Origin: Powellomyces hirtus
Taxonomy: Eukaryota > Chytridiomycota > Chytridiomycetes > Spizellomycetales > Powellomycetaceae
NCBI GenBank assembly: GCA_025526995.1
Contig: JAHLKG010000004.1
Location: 496,001-560,000, forward strand
Direction of reading: 5' to 3'
DNA: 64,000 nt
In this document: piece by piece, positions 32,074 to 42,228 of the stretch
Position numbering within the stretch: the stretch's first letter is position 1
Layout of the letters: each line of letters opens with the position of its first letter
Notes under the pieces: model-generated
Told to the model about the DNA's origin: nothing
Database searches by the model: none
The model's input: the letters and a program-made list of their open reading frames with translations, nothing else
Translations under genes and position numbers: made by a program

Positions 32074-32480
32074 AAGGGACGGTACTTAAGGGTCCTTTAG
32101 TTAGTTAGTTAGTTAAGTACACGTGTTTTGTATCACTCTCATGCATGATGCCAGATGTACAGAGACTGGATGGCACATGCCGTATTCTCTGCTATGGCAA
32201 TGCATGAGTATATAAACGGGTGAAGAACAGAGTTGTATGCACCCCCATTACTGTGGTACACTGGAGGACAATTCTCCTAGGTCTATATGCAGAGGCCTGT
32301 AGTCTAGTACTAAGGATAGAGGTATTCATACAGAGCAGCACTTCTACTCTTGCCCTTAGCACTAGGCAAACTAGCACACCCCAGCACATAGCCGAACTCA
32401 CCTGAAAGCCACGTCGGTACCCAAGGCGCCATATAGCGTATATTATGCCTATAACCCCACCCGACCAGCACCCTTTCACA
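32069..32480 (+). repeat. D 3' LTR
   Basis: 412 bp with perfect 10-bp inverted ends TGTGAAAGGG and CCCTTTCACA. ACACGTGT at 32119-32126 and a clear TATA box (TATATAAAC at 32209-32217). Four TTAG units in tandem at about 32097-32114. Confidence 0.9.
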
Positions 32481-33416
32481 CGTTCCAATGATCGACTGAT
32501 ATTCCTTGATTCCTGATGCGTCAAGAGCGTCGGCTCCATCGTTCGCATTTAGATGTAAGTTTGGGTCCATCGGGATGTGATGCAGCCGCACGCCGTTAAG
32601 GTTAAACTTGTCGATCATGTCTTTGATGTACTTCTGTTGGCTGACAGTGATGCAGCGCTTTGACCGGTCGCGCGTAATCTAAAGACCGAGAAGGGAGGAG
32701 ATCTCCCCAATGTCCTCCATCTTGAAGCGTTCAGCAAGCGCGGACTTGAGAGCGGACAGGTCATTGAGGTCTGATGCAAAAATTGTGAGATCATCCACGT
32801 AGACAGCAACAATCAGAATCTTTGTGTTGTCAGTCCGCTTGATGTAGAGCGCGGTGTCAAATTCTGATACTGAAAACCCGAGCTGTTAAAGGAAGGAGTC
32901 AAGAACCTTGTTCCATAGGCGCGACGATTGTTTAAGGCCGTAAAGGGAACGGCGTAGTTTGACGATGTCGTCCGCGACGCCGGCTGGAAGCCGCATCCAG
33001 ATCTTTACATTGAGATCTCCGTTGAGAAATGTGGTGATTACATCCATCTAATGGACATGAAGGTCGAGCTTAGCGGCAAGCACGAGTAGCACCTGCAAGG
33101 TGTTAAACTTGATGACGGGTGCATACGTTTTGTTGAAGTCAACGCCTTCACGCTGCGCAAAGCCTCAGGCGATGAGGCGGGCTTTGAACTTCTTGATAGA
33201 GCCATCGGCATTGTGTTTGACTTTGAAAACCCATTTAGAATCAACAAGATGAATGCCGGACGGTGTTTGCATGGTATCCGTGTCCCACGTCTTGTTGGTG
33301 CAGTGAGATGAAAGTTTGGCATCGATTGCTTTTTTCCACTCTTTCGTGTACGGCGAGTTGACCGCCGCCTGGTAAGTGACGGGCTCGTTGATATCAGTGC
33401 TGCATGCGGCATGCAA
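32481..33416 (-). pseudogene. Copia-C reverse transcriptase, decayed
   Basis: RT read leftward from 33416: KEWKKAIDAKLSS, DSKWVFKVKHNADGSIKKFKARL, TYAPVIKFNT, then a TAG, FLNGDLNVKIW, RRSLYGLKQSSRLW, YVDDLTIFASD near 32800-32770, and KEYQSIIGTCER where D interrupts. Several in-frame stops; RNase H would lie beyond D, off the left edge. Confidence 0.82.
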
Positions 33417-33458
33417 TTCGGCAATTACGGATGTGCCGTCATCTTCGACTCCGGTGAA

Positions 33459-33728
33459 TCACGTCAGGGCCTCTGAATCCTTGATGTTGTTGAGAGGTTC
33501 CCATGTTGGTTTGTTGTAGCCAAGCCGCTTGACCAGGAATTCCTCTCCTCCCTCACCGTTGCAAAAGAGTAAGATGCGCTCAACCACGTATTTGGGGATG
33601 GTGTCGCTCTGAGCAACAGGGCTGATGTAATCAGTCTCATTTATTGTGACGTCTCGTGCGTCAATGATCGAATCCGTCGATGCATTGTAAAGGCGATAGT
33701 TGCTTTGTTTAGTAGAGTGGTATTCCAC
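33459..33728 (-). pseudogene. Copia-C chromodomain
   Basis: Segment between integrase and RT: IDARDVTINETDYISP (integrase C-terminal motif), then KYVVERILLFCNGEGGEEFL, VKRLGYNKPTWEPLNNI, a recognisable chromodomain. This is the third copia family here with the same arrangement. Confidence 0.78.
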
Positions 33729-34280
33729 TAGTCAGAATGGTCCGACAGCGCAAGCTCCGAGCCTGCAGTGTGTGGGACGGTGCACAGGTTGATGCATATA
33801 GGTCTCGCTCTAGATGGTGCAGAGGTTCGATACATTGGCAGGGGTCCCAAACCAACGTTGGTATGGGGTCTCTCCGTTGAGAGATGTTGATGGCGTCCGT
33901 TGACGCATATAGTTGACAGCCATAGCGAGCTCTCCCCAAAGTTTGAAAGGAGCCCAGCTGTCATGAAGAACCGCTCGGACCTGGTCCATGAGCATACGGT
34001 TGAACCGTTCAGCAATGCCATTTTGCTGAGAGGAGTACGGGTGAGTAGGGTTTAACGTGATCCCATTGGTGAGCAGCTCATCCTGTAGGGAATAGTATTC
34101 ACTGCCGTTATTGTAGCGCAGCTCCTTGAACTTGAAGTCGAGATGACGTTCAGCATACGCGCGATAGTTTTGCCAATAATTGATGGTTTGATCTTCGGTC
34201 TTGAGGAGGTAGATGACGGAATACCGTGTGTATTGGTCAGGGTTAGGGAGAGAAGATTGGCGCCCATGTCAAGAATATCC
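33729..34280 (-). pseudogene. Copia-C integrase core, decayed
   Basis: Frameshifted integrase: NNGSEYYSLQDELLTNGI, SSQQNGIAERFNRMLMDQ and GELAMAVNYMRQRTP are readable in pieces. The second catalytic Asp position reads Asn (RYNNGSEY), and a frameshift follows near 33800. Confidence 0.72.
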
Positions 34281-34697
34281 TAGTGTATGCGATCCAGTGG
34301 TTTGGTTGCAGGTCAAGAGTTTTGCCCATTGAAGGGCAGCTGGGTGGATTTACCAAGGGAGCAGCCAGAGCACAATGCGTCCTCTGGTTTGATGTTGTTT
34401 GGCAGATCAAGAGAATAGATCAGATTTGCAGCTTGAAGCGCTTGTTGTCCGATGTGCCCAAAGCGTTGATGCCATAGTTTATAGACATTGCAGTCCTTTG
34501 TTTTGCAGCTTTGGTCGCAAAGGCAGCGGCGGTGGTTACAACATAGCCATGATAAATGGCAGGTTTCCGTTGTGGCAGAGCAGCAGGATAACGCGGCCGT
34601 CCTTTAAAATAGAGGAACTGTTGGTCGAGAATGTGATTTCATAACCCTCCTGGTTTAAGGGCAATGTGGAAACCAGGTCGCGGCTCGCTTCAGGTAC
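34281..34697 (-). pseudogene. Copia-C region between protease and integrase
   Basis: Should hold the pre-integrase domain. Only scattered copia-like words are seen in broken frames; no continuous gene can be supported. Confidence 0.4.
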
Positions 34698-34916
34698 TTA
34701 GAGCACGTCAATGCAGACTATAGCTTCGTCCATGTTGTTATTGCTGATAACGAGCGTGCCTGCTTGACAAACAATGAGGTTTTTGCCGTTTGTGACGCTG
34801 ATTTGAACTGCTGGGATGGGTCGCAGGTCGGTGAGAAGGATAGCGTCCTTGATGATGTGATGCGATGCGCAAGAGTCCAGAGCAATTGAATGCGAGGATC
34901 TGTAGTTAGTTGCCAA
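34698..34916 (-). pseudogene. Copia-C protease
   Basis: Reads SIALDSCASHHIIKDAILLTD, the copia aspartic protease with Cys in place of the Gly of the DSG triad, followed by VTNGKNLIVCQAGTLVI. It is one frame off from gag. Confidence 0.78.
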
Positions 34917-34965
34917 AACGAGGTTTGCTTTGGCAGTGGGTTCTTGCTGATGTTGTTTGAGGAGC

Positions 34966-35831
34966 TCACGTGCGTCCTTTCATTTTCGGGCAGTCCTTCA
35001 TCCAATGACCGGTTTGTTCACAGAGGAGACAGGGAGACCCTGGAACTGAGAGACAACATTGTTTTTTCCATGATTTTCGATGCATGTGTTCATTGGCATT
35101 GGCTTCCGGGTTGCGGTGCATCACATGAGCCTCAACGTGAGACTCGGTTTTGGACACATGGGCGCCCCGTTCTGAGGTAAGCTGTTCCTGACGAATTGCA
35201 GCTTCCTGCATGACTTCCAGATCCAAGAGATCCTTCGAGATGATGGCCAAGTAGATAGGACGTTTGACTCCCTTGAGATAGCGGTGTTCGATCTCTCCTT
35301 TGTCCATGTCAGAGATCGGCATGACAAGCTTGTTAAACGTATTGTTGTATGCAATAACCATCGTGGTTTGCAAGAGATCATCCAGCTTATCACGGATCAT
35401 CGAACTGAATGCTGGTGGTGGGAACCTCAGGTGTAGCGTTGTTTTGAGATGGTTCCATGTTCTAGGGGCAGTCCCCTGGCTTTCCTGGGTCCTCCACCAG
35501 ATGTGAGCGGTGGATGTGAGTTTGCTTACCGCCATTTTTGCTTCGAGAAGTGGTGGAAGGTATGCAACCTCAAAGAAGTCGTCCAGTTTTGCAATGCATT
35601 TGAGAAGTAGTTGCGGACTACTCATATTGCCATCGAAGTTGGGAACCTGCTTAAGAAGCTCCTTTGCGATGGGATTCATTGAGGGCAAAGCGGGAGTGGA
35701 ATTCTCCAACGAACGAGAGGGTGGGTGGTCTTTTGGGAAGGCCTGAGAGTTTGCAGCGGCGGCCGTCTGCATTTGCATTTGTGCAAAAGTGGAAATCATC
35801 TTTTCCATCATCTCTGGTTGGGATTCAGCTG
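34966..35831 (-). pseudogene. gag: Copia-C gag, C-terminal part
   Basis: Gag core (FDGNMSSPQLLLKCIAKLDDF, AHIWWRTQESQG, LRFPPPAFSSMIRDKLDDLLQ) and a zinc knuckle CLLCEQTGHWMKDC near 35035-34990. It joins in frame with the N-terminal piece at 47775-48036 when B4 and its duplication (11943 bp) are removed. The first residues of the apparent frame to the right come from the B4 LTR. Confidence 0.83.
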
Positions 35832-36093
35832 TGTTGGTCTGAGAGTATCTGGGTAGATAGTTGAGGAAGCTTTCAGGGTAGTTGACTAGGCAAAACAACG
35901 AAGTAGCTTAATCCCGCTCTATTGGAGAAAAAGAGAAAAGGTCCCTCCGATATATTAAGTATGGAAGGAAAACTACTTATATCGGAGTTGATCACGTGGT
36001 TTGCACGTGATCGCGTGACTCATCATAGTGGCGTAGCATACGCCCTGCGATGGCGCAGTTGTGACTCGATGACAGAGTCTGTACACGCCAACA
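35832..36093 (-). repeat. B4 3' LTR
   Basis: 262 bp, TGTTGG...CCAACA in plus orientation. It holds a CACGTG pair and about 20 extra bases before the conserved CATACGCCC segment. Confidence 0.93.
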
Positions 36094-36263
36094 CCCCCAC
36101 TCAGACCTGGCAGTCTGTCAGTGAGAGAGTTGCTCTATCTACTTTTACTACACACACCCACGGACACACCCCACACACCCCATTTATTACATTGTTAAGA
36201 ATACGAGGAATGGCCAAGGTACGTCGATGAGATCTGCGCAAATGAGGCGTAAGCTCTAACTAT
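36094..36263 (-). promoter_or_regulatory. B4 3' untranslated region and polypurine tract
   Basis: Minus-strand equivalent of the B1 3' region: polypurine tract (CCCCCAC on plus) at 36094-36100, C-rich (G-rich on the sense strand) segment and TTTATTACA, the complement of a possible poly(A) signal. No gene. Confidence 0.55.
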
Positions 36264-36941
36264 GTGCCGGTGGAGTTGTCAGGTTCGGGCAAGAAGAAGA
36301 AGATGACAGCGAGAAAAACGGCACCGCCGGCAACTGCTCCTGCGGCGACCACGGCTCCGGCTGTGCCATCGGCAGTGGTGCCCTCTGCGCCATTGGGAGG
36401 CGCACCCGCTGCGGGGTTGTCCCGAGCGGAGATTCGAACAATGTCGGCGGCGTATGCCCGACAGTTCTACCGCAAGGACCATCAAGAGGTCCTTGAACGC
36501 CATATCTAGCAAGCGAAAGACCGGGTGAAGGACCGGTCGAGATCTGGTATGCCTCTTGGTCGCGCACGGGTGACCGGGATGCTTGATGGACTGAGATCCG
36601 TGCTAGAGGACCGGCAGGACTGGAAGATGGCTGTTGGGAAGGGCAAGGGTAAAGCCCAGGCAAAGAAGAAGGCTGCAGACAAGAAGTCAGCAGCGGAGGT
36701 GAAGAGGATGTGGGACATCCTGGAGCGGGAGGCTCCCTATAATGATGAGGAAGAGGAGGAGGAGGAGGGGGAAGCCGAGGAGTTGGAGGGATCACCGATC
36801 TCTCCAAGCCGACGCTCACCCTCAAGCGATGAGGATGATGGAGGAGGGGCAGGGCCATCCTCCTGGGGGGGGCATGGGTTCGGGTTCCGCAATTGCGGTG
36901 TAGATGCCAAGGTAAGCCAGTGTTGTGAGGAATTCTCCTGA
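36264..36941 (+). pseudogene. B4 antisense reading frame
   Basis: Homologue of the B1 antisense frame, here on the plus strand. An ATG at 36303 precedes the conserved TARKTAPPATAP segment. The frame runs to a TAG at 36507-36509 (Gln or Glu codon region in B1, where the sequence reads HIEQAK), then continues in the same register to 36941. Conserved blocks: AEIRTMSAAYARQFYRKD, KKSAAEVKRMWDILEREAP, a Glu run, SRRSPSSDEDDGGG. Blocks are kept although B4 is clearly diverged from B1. Function unknown. Confidence 0.45.
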
Positions 36942-36949
36942 CATTCAGC

Positions 36950-38672
36950 GAGTAACACTTGGGCTCGGTGTGCTTCCGTAGGCACGCCCTCATTGCGTAT
37001 TCTCTCATCAAATATATGAGTCCCGTTCGTAATCTTCAGGACAGTGTCCTTATGTTTGACAGCTGGAAAAGGCTTTGTAAAGATGTCTGCCAATTGATCT
37101 TCCGTATTGGTGTCGATGATTTCGATAATTTGCTTCGCGAACAAATCGTCTATAGCGTGGTACCGAACGTCAATGTGCTTGGTGCGCTGGTTGATAGCCT
37201 TAGACTGAATCAAGGCCCCGGCGCTCTGATTATCGACATGGAGAGGGACCGGTCGAGATTTGAAATCCAGTTGAGGTCCCAAAACTTCCGCCAAGAGTTG
37301 GCGTAGCCATTTGGCTTTGTTGTGACCGGTACTGGCAGCTATATACTCCGCTTTGGTTGTACTTTGGGCGGTGCACTTCTGCTTGCTGCTTTTCCACAGA
37401 ACAGGAAACCCATTGTAAAGGGCCAAAATACCTGTAGTGGACTTCCGGTCGGTGAGTTCTCCTGCATAATCCACATCCGTGAATACGCGTAGGCCACGCG
37501 GATCATTTCTTTCGGATGTAAACTTGAGGGCATAATTGCGGGTACCCTTCAAATAGCGGAAAATGCGCTTAACATTGTTCCAGTCGGAGTTGGTAGGTGT
37601 GACCACGCGTCGCGCAACGTAACCGACTGCAGTGGCGATATCCCATCGCCATGTGATGGAGGCCCAAGTGAGGACCCCCACTGCTTCCTGATACATTTTG
37701 AGATTCGTGAATGGTGTCGAATCCTCCGGTTGTTGGTTACGCGCTGACATGGCGTACGGAGTGGAGACAGGATGGCAGTCGCTCATGCCGAATTGTTTGA
37801 GAGCGTCGTCGATGTACTTGACATTTGAGACTTCGAGGGTACGAACAGGAGAGTCGAAGTCATATTTGTAGACGAGACCAAGGTGACTGGTTACGCGACC
37901 TTGTTCCGTAAACTTGAACTTCGAATGTAGCTCCATTTTGCTCTTTGCCAGAATCTCCGGATCCTTCGCTGCAATGAGCAGGTCGTCGACGAAGACAAGA
38001 ATAAGGACCAAGTTGTCGTTCGACAGAGGTGTATGGTCGTCTGTCGCGTACTTGAAAAAGATACATGGGCATACAGAAACCGCTTCGTAGCCGAGCTTTA
38101 ACAGTGCAGTCCTCAAGGTCTCATACCAAAGAAGAGGTGATTGCTTCAGGCTGTAGAGAGCTTTCAGTAGCTTCAGGACCCAATCGCCTTTGGGGTGATC
38201 CGGATCTTCGAATCCCTCAAACTGCTCGATATAGATATCCTTATCAATATCACTGTTAAGGAAGGTGGTAACAGCGTCCATACTGTGGATGTCCAGCCCG
38301 TGCTGAACACAATATGCCAAGAAGAGGTGTAGCGCTGAATGGTAGCGTAGGTGAGTATGTATCACCAAAGTCGCGACCGGGTTGTTGAGAGAAGCCTTGA
38401 GCCACTGCTCTGGCTTTGAACTTGTTAAAGGTGCCATCGGGATTGACCTTTGTTCGAAAGACCCATGTTGTTCCAATCACGCGCTTGTTACGAGGACGCT
38501 TGGTGAGCTCCCATGTACCATTGTCGACCAGGGATTGGTACTCAATGCGTGCAGCCTTGAGAAATTCCTCCTTCTGAGGGGTTTTCATCGCTTGCTTCCA
38601 TGTCATGGCGTCATCGTTGATCGTTGCTTGAGTCCGCGCGCAGGCGGCGTATGCAGCGATGGGGTCATTTCG
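36950..38672 (-). pseudogene. pol: B4 RT and RNase H
   Basis: RT from KQAMKTPQKEEFLKAARIEY through RTKWVFRTK-type block, QSMDAV-equivalent HSMDAVTTFLNS, KALYSLKQSPLLWY, FVDDLLIAAKDPE, then RNase H with FTDVDYAGEL (Ala to Val), STTKAEYIAAS (Glu to Lys in the conserved TEAEY), HVDNQSAGAL and RTKHIDVRYH. A 2-bp deletion near 38337 splits the frame inside RT. The changed TEAEY Glu would harm RNase H. Confidence 0.86.
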
Positions 38673-39641
38673 TCATGTGCCAACATCGTACGCGGCTACT
38701 CGATTCTCCCAGTCATCCAATGCTGTAGTGTCGAGTAGTGAAAGTCGGGACTCCCAGGTAGGTTCTTGATATCCCTCCCACTTAACCAAGTACTCTTTTG
38801 TGTGCACCTTACTGCAGTGCTCGTCGATAATCGCCTCCACGGCATATTCGACGTCATCCTCCTGACTCTCCTCATCTAGAAGATCAAGATGTGCTGGATC
38901 CTGCTGATATTTGGGTTCGAGTCCCAAGTCTTCTTTGAAGATCACATCTCGTGACACTTTGACCTTGTCAGTAACAGGATCCCATACCAGATACCCCTTG
39001 GCACCTGTGGGTTGAGCATAGCCTACCAAGTAAGCCTTCTTTGCTCGATTCCCCATTTTATCTCGTCCTTTGCTAGTTAGAACAGAATACGCCACGCAAC
39101 CAATACGCCGAAGATGGGCGACATCAGGACGCCGGCCAAAAAAGATTTCATGCGGCGTCTTCTTGTTGATGCGGTTGTATGTAAGGGAATAGATGTAACC
39201 AGCCGCTACCAGTAGAGCAGGCCAGAACCTTCGGGGTAGTTTCGTATCTGCGAAGGTGCCACGGACCCTGTCCAGCGCTGTGCGATGCCATTGTTCAGCA
39301 ATCCCATTTTGCTGACTCGAATAGGCCGCGGACGTTTGATGAGTGATACCATTTTTCAATAGGTACTGTAGAACCTCGCCAAAGTATTCGGTGCCTCGAT
39401 CCGTACGTAGAATCTTGATTTGTCGGTCAGTCTGTTTCTCAATCCAAGCCTTGTAGATGAGAAACTTTTCGAGTATGACTGCTGAATCCTTTGAAGGAAT
39501 AGGGAAAACAGTCACATATCTGGATGTGTGTTCAATGAACTCCAGCGAATAGCGTGATCCTTCATAACCAGGGATACGAAATGGTCCCTGTAGGTCTGAA
39601 TGAATCAGCTCACAGATCTCCCTGGTTTTCAACATTACCAA
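38673..39641 (-). pseudogene. B4 integrase and chromodomain
   Basis: Integrase triad motifs (IHSDLQGPF, RTDRGTEYF, NGIAEQWHR) and chromodomain (YAVEAIIDEHC, KEYLVKWEGY, TWES). Ends at TGA (38675-38673), CGA in the other copies. It begins after the extra A at 39626-39629. Confidence 0.88.
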
Positions 39642-40236
39642 GGGAGAATGGAAGACGAGCGGCTTTTCCTAGCACGCAGGCTTCACAATATTTGAAGTCA
39701 CTTAGATCCCCCACTATGGACCAACCGTCCGTAACCGATGCCATCTTCTCCAGGACGTGTTTGCCAACGTGTCCAAGACGAGCATGGGCGAGTGTAGGAG
39801 AGACTTCAACCGTGCATACTTCTGAATCTGACCACAGACTTTCAGACAGTAGCGTACCTTGCAGGTAATATGTGTTGTTGCGGCGTACGCCTTTGGCGAT
39901 ATCTTTGCCGTCTCGCATGAAAATGACATCTCCATTCGATTTGAAGAGCACATCAACGCCTTGATCGTTACATTTCGCTACCGATACGAGATCTCGTCGT
40001 AATCCTGGCACATGCAGGACTCCGCCCAACTCGAGCGGATTCGGATAGTCGTTAACTTCTACTCGTACCGTACCTCGAACTGTAGAGGCTAGTGATGTTT
40101 TGTCAGCAAGCATAACAGCTCTGACATCACTGTACACGGTTGAGTGATCCAAGGTCTCTTTGTGAGGTGTCATGTGGTCCGTAGCGCCAGAGTCGATGAG
40201 GGCTTCATACGGTTTTTCTTGGTGGACCCAGACATG
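39610..40236 (-). pseudogene. B4 protease end and pre-integrase domain
   Basis: IDSGATDHMTPHKETLDHS, then LADKTSLASTVRGTV, LHVPGLRRDLVSV, AHARLGHVGKH and CEACVLGKAARL. Preceded by a TAA at 40239-40237 and followed by the shared frameshift. Confidence 0.84.
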
Positions 40237-40635
40237 TTATGCTTCCACAGCATTTGTCCTAACAGCACCATCAGACAACTGCTTCGTCTTGTTCTTCTCC
40301 ATCTCGGATTTGAACTTCTTTAACACTTCGCACTCCTGTGTTCGGTGTTTAGGGTCTCCACAGGCCCAACAACCCGACTTTTGGGTTTGGCCTTTGTTTG
40401 ATGGAGTAGATTCCTTGTCCTTCTTGCCGTTCGTTGACTTCTCCCCGTGGGTCTTGCCACCCTTTTGTTTCTTAGAGGCGTCAGTGTGTGCGGCACCTGG
40501 TCGCGTATCCGTTGTGGTCCCGCTAGGTTTCTTAGCCATGTTGGCGGCGATCCTGGATGTAGCGGCCTGTAAACTGCTCAAATCAGTTATGTTTTCTTCA
40601 TTAGCCTGAACCAAGGCTGCAAGGTCTGGTGTTAG
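40237..40635 (-). pseudogene. gag: B4 gag C-terminus and zinc knuckle
   Basis: LVQANEENITDLSSLQAATS, a lysine-rich linker and the zinc knuckle CWACGDPKHRTQEC. In frame with the N-terminal gag at 46344-47503 once A3 and its duplication (5713 bp) are removed. Ends at a TAA in VEALHVWV. Confidence 0.84.
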
Positions 40636-41001
40636 TATTGGAATGTTGAGACTTGCATACTCAACGTTTGGTCCTTACATTAGATCCTTACTTGGATTCT
40701 CCGACTAGAACGCGTGACTGTCATACCGGTAACGCTAAGAGCTGAATTGGATCACGTGTGATCACGTGATTGGAGAAAAAGTAGATTAGAACGCTCGAAG
40801 CGAGACATTACCGATAAGACTTTAAGACATAAACTACATTCACATACATTACATCTCCGTGCATCTGACAACACTACATCGTCAACTGCATCTCAGAAGA
40901 GCTCTGTAACCCCCCTTTACGAAGTATACTGGAGGCCACATCGAATTCGGCCAATCCTCTGCATTTCCGATAAAGTACTGGAAACGCCGATATCTCCAAT
41001 A
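40636..41001 (+). repeat. A3 5' LTR
   Basis: 366 bp, TATTGGA/TCCAATA ends, paired CACGTG boxes. Confidence 0.94.
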
Positions 41002-41016
41002 GGTTATGAGCCCTGA
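41002..41016 (+). promoter_or_regulatory. A3 primer binding site
   Basis: GGTTATGAGCCCTGA with the same 14-codon upstream frame as A2. Confidence 0.77.
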
Positions 41017-41115
41017 GACCGGTCGAATTCGAATCATTCTCCCTTCGTAAAACCTGTAAACTACAAGTCTTCCGTCAAATTCAAGTGCCAAGAAAGTACC
41101 GAGCACACCGTCAAG

Positions 41116-42228
41116 ATGCCTACTGCAAGATCTCCCATTCTAGGAGTGCAGACCCGCCAACAAGCCCGTCAAGCCACACGAGAAGCCCAACGGGGTCCTG
41201 ACGCTGAAGAAGACGTTAATATCGATGCCTCGATCTATCATGACTCCCACGACGCAGATGCCGATGTGGATGAGATGAATCATGGAGAAATTCATGCGGA
41301 CTCGGCGATAGTACCGTCTGAAGTACCGACTGACATTGTCATGGAAATTCTGCAGAGGTTCAAGATGGAAATCGACGAAAAGCTCGACCATCGGATGGAC
41401 AGGTTGGAGAGGACTTTATTGACTAGTTCAAACCCTCTCGCTACATCAACTTCCCATCAACAACCTGAGAAGTACGAAAAGCCTCATATCGGTGGTCATC
41501 CTACGGCCGTTTCACCGATGAGAAGCCCAAAAGCGGGCCTTGAGTACCCTTTTCTACATCAACACATTACTCACGGCGAAGTTGAAGCCCCAGTTGCCCC
41601 TCACTTTCGTCCGTCTTCCCCAACGGAGAGCACAACAACTACGAGCAGCAGAAAGAGCGATGATCGAGACGCACAACGTACATCATTCGCATACTTCAAA
41701 TCTGCGATCGATGCAGTATCTACATTCGACGGGACGGGAAATCTCTCAAAACTCGCCGACTTCATCGATCAACTTACTCTAGTCTTTCGCCTAAAACCTG
41801 TATCTGAAGAAGAACAACTCTCATTCATCTTCACGAAGCTCTCTGGCGAAGCAAAACAATGGTATCGTAATCACCAGAAAGATGCCGAACAAGGGATGGT
41901 GGAGCCCATCACGGATTGGGAATCCTTCAAGCCTCCCTTCCTCTCGCGTTACCAACCAAGCGATCACGAAGAAACTTTGCTCACTCAACTTGAAAGACTC
42001 CAACAAGGAAGTCATTCCATCTCGCAGTACAATACCTCATTCACGAAGATTACAAGTCAAATCCCCTTGAAGGTGCCGTTCGAAATCTACAAGTGGTTTT
42101 ACCTTCGCGGAATGAATGAACATCATGCAGAGCTCGTCAGAACTCAAAGTTTCAAGGATCTCCATGGCCTCATGGCAGCTGCCAAGCATCTGGATAACGG
42201 AAGTAACAAGAGTAACCAAAATAACTGA
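41116..42228 (+). pseudogene. gag: A3 gag, ended by TGA
   Basis: 370 residues from [10 protein letters not shown] through the gag core. The frame stops at TGA 42226-42228 where A4 reads CGA, a C-to-T change at CpG, just before the zinc knuckle region. Otherwise very close to A4. Confidence 0.88.

Larger units (their letters stand above)
28335..32480 (+). mobile_element. Gypsy-D, 5'-incomplete, with extra 3' genes
   Basis: Right-hand part of a Ty3/gypsy chromovirus-type element. Its left part is cut off by B2 and the window edge. Order: integrase zinc finger and core, GPY/F-like region, chromodomain, a first polypurine tract, a spacer, a PHD finger frame, a dioxygenase frame, a second polypurine tract and a 412-bp LTR. 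The LTR end touches the RT region of Copia-C, so D is an insertion in C. It has several stops and frameshifts and is probably inactive. The two extra domains between pol and LTR are not standard gypsy content. Confidence 0.85.
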
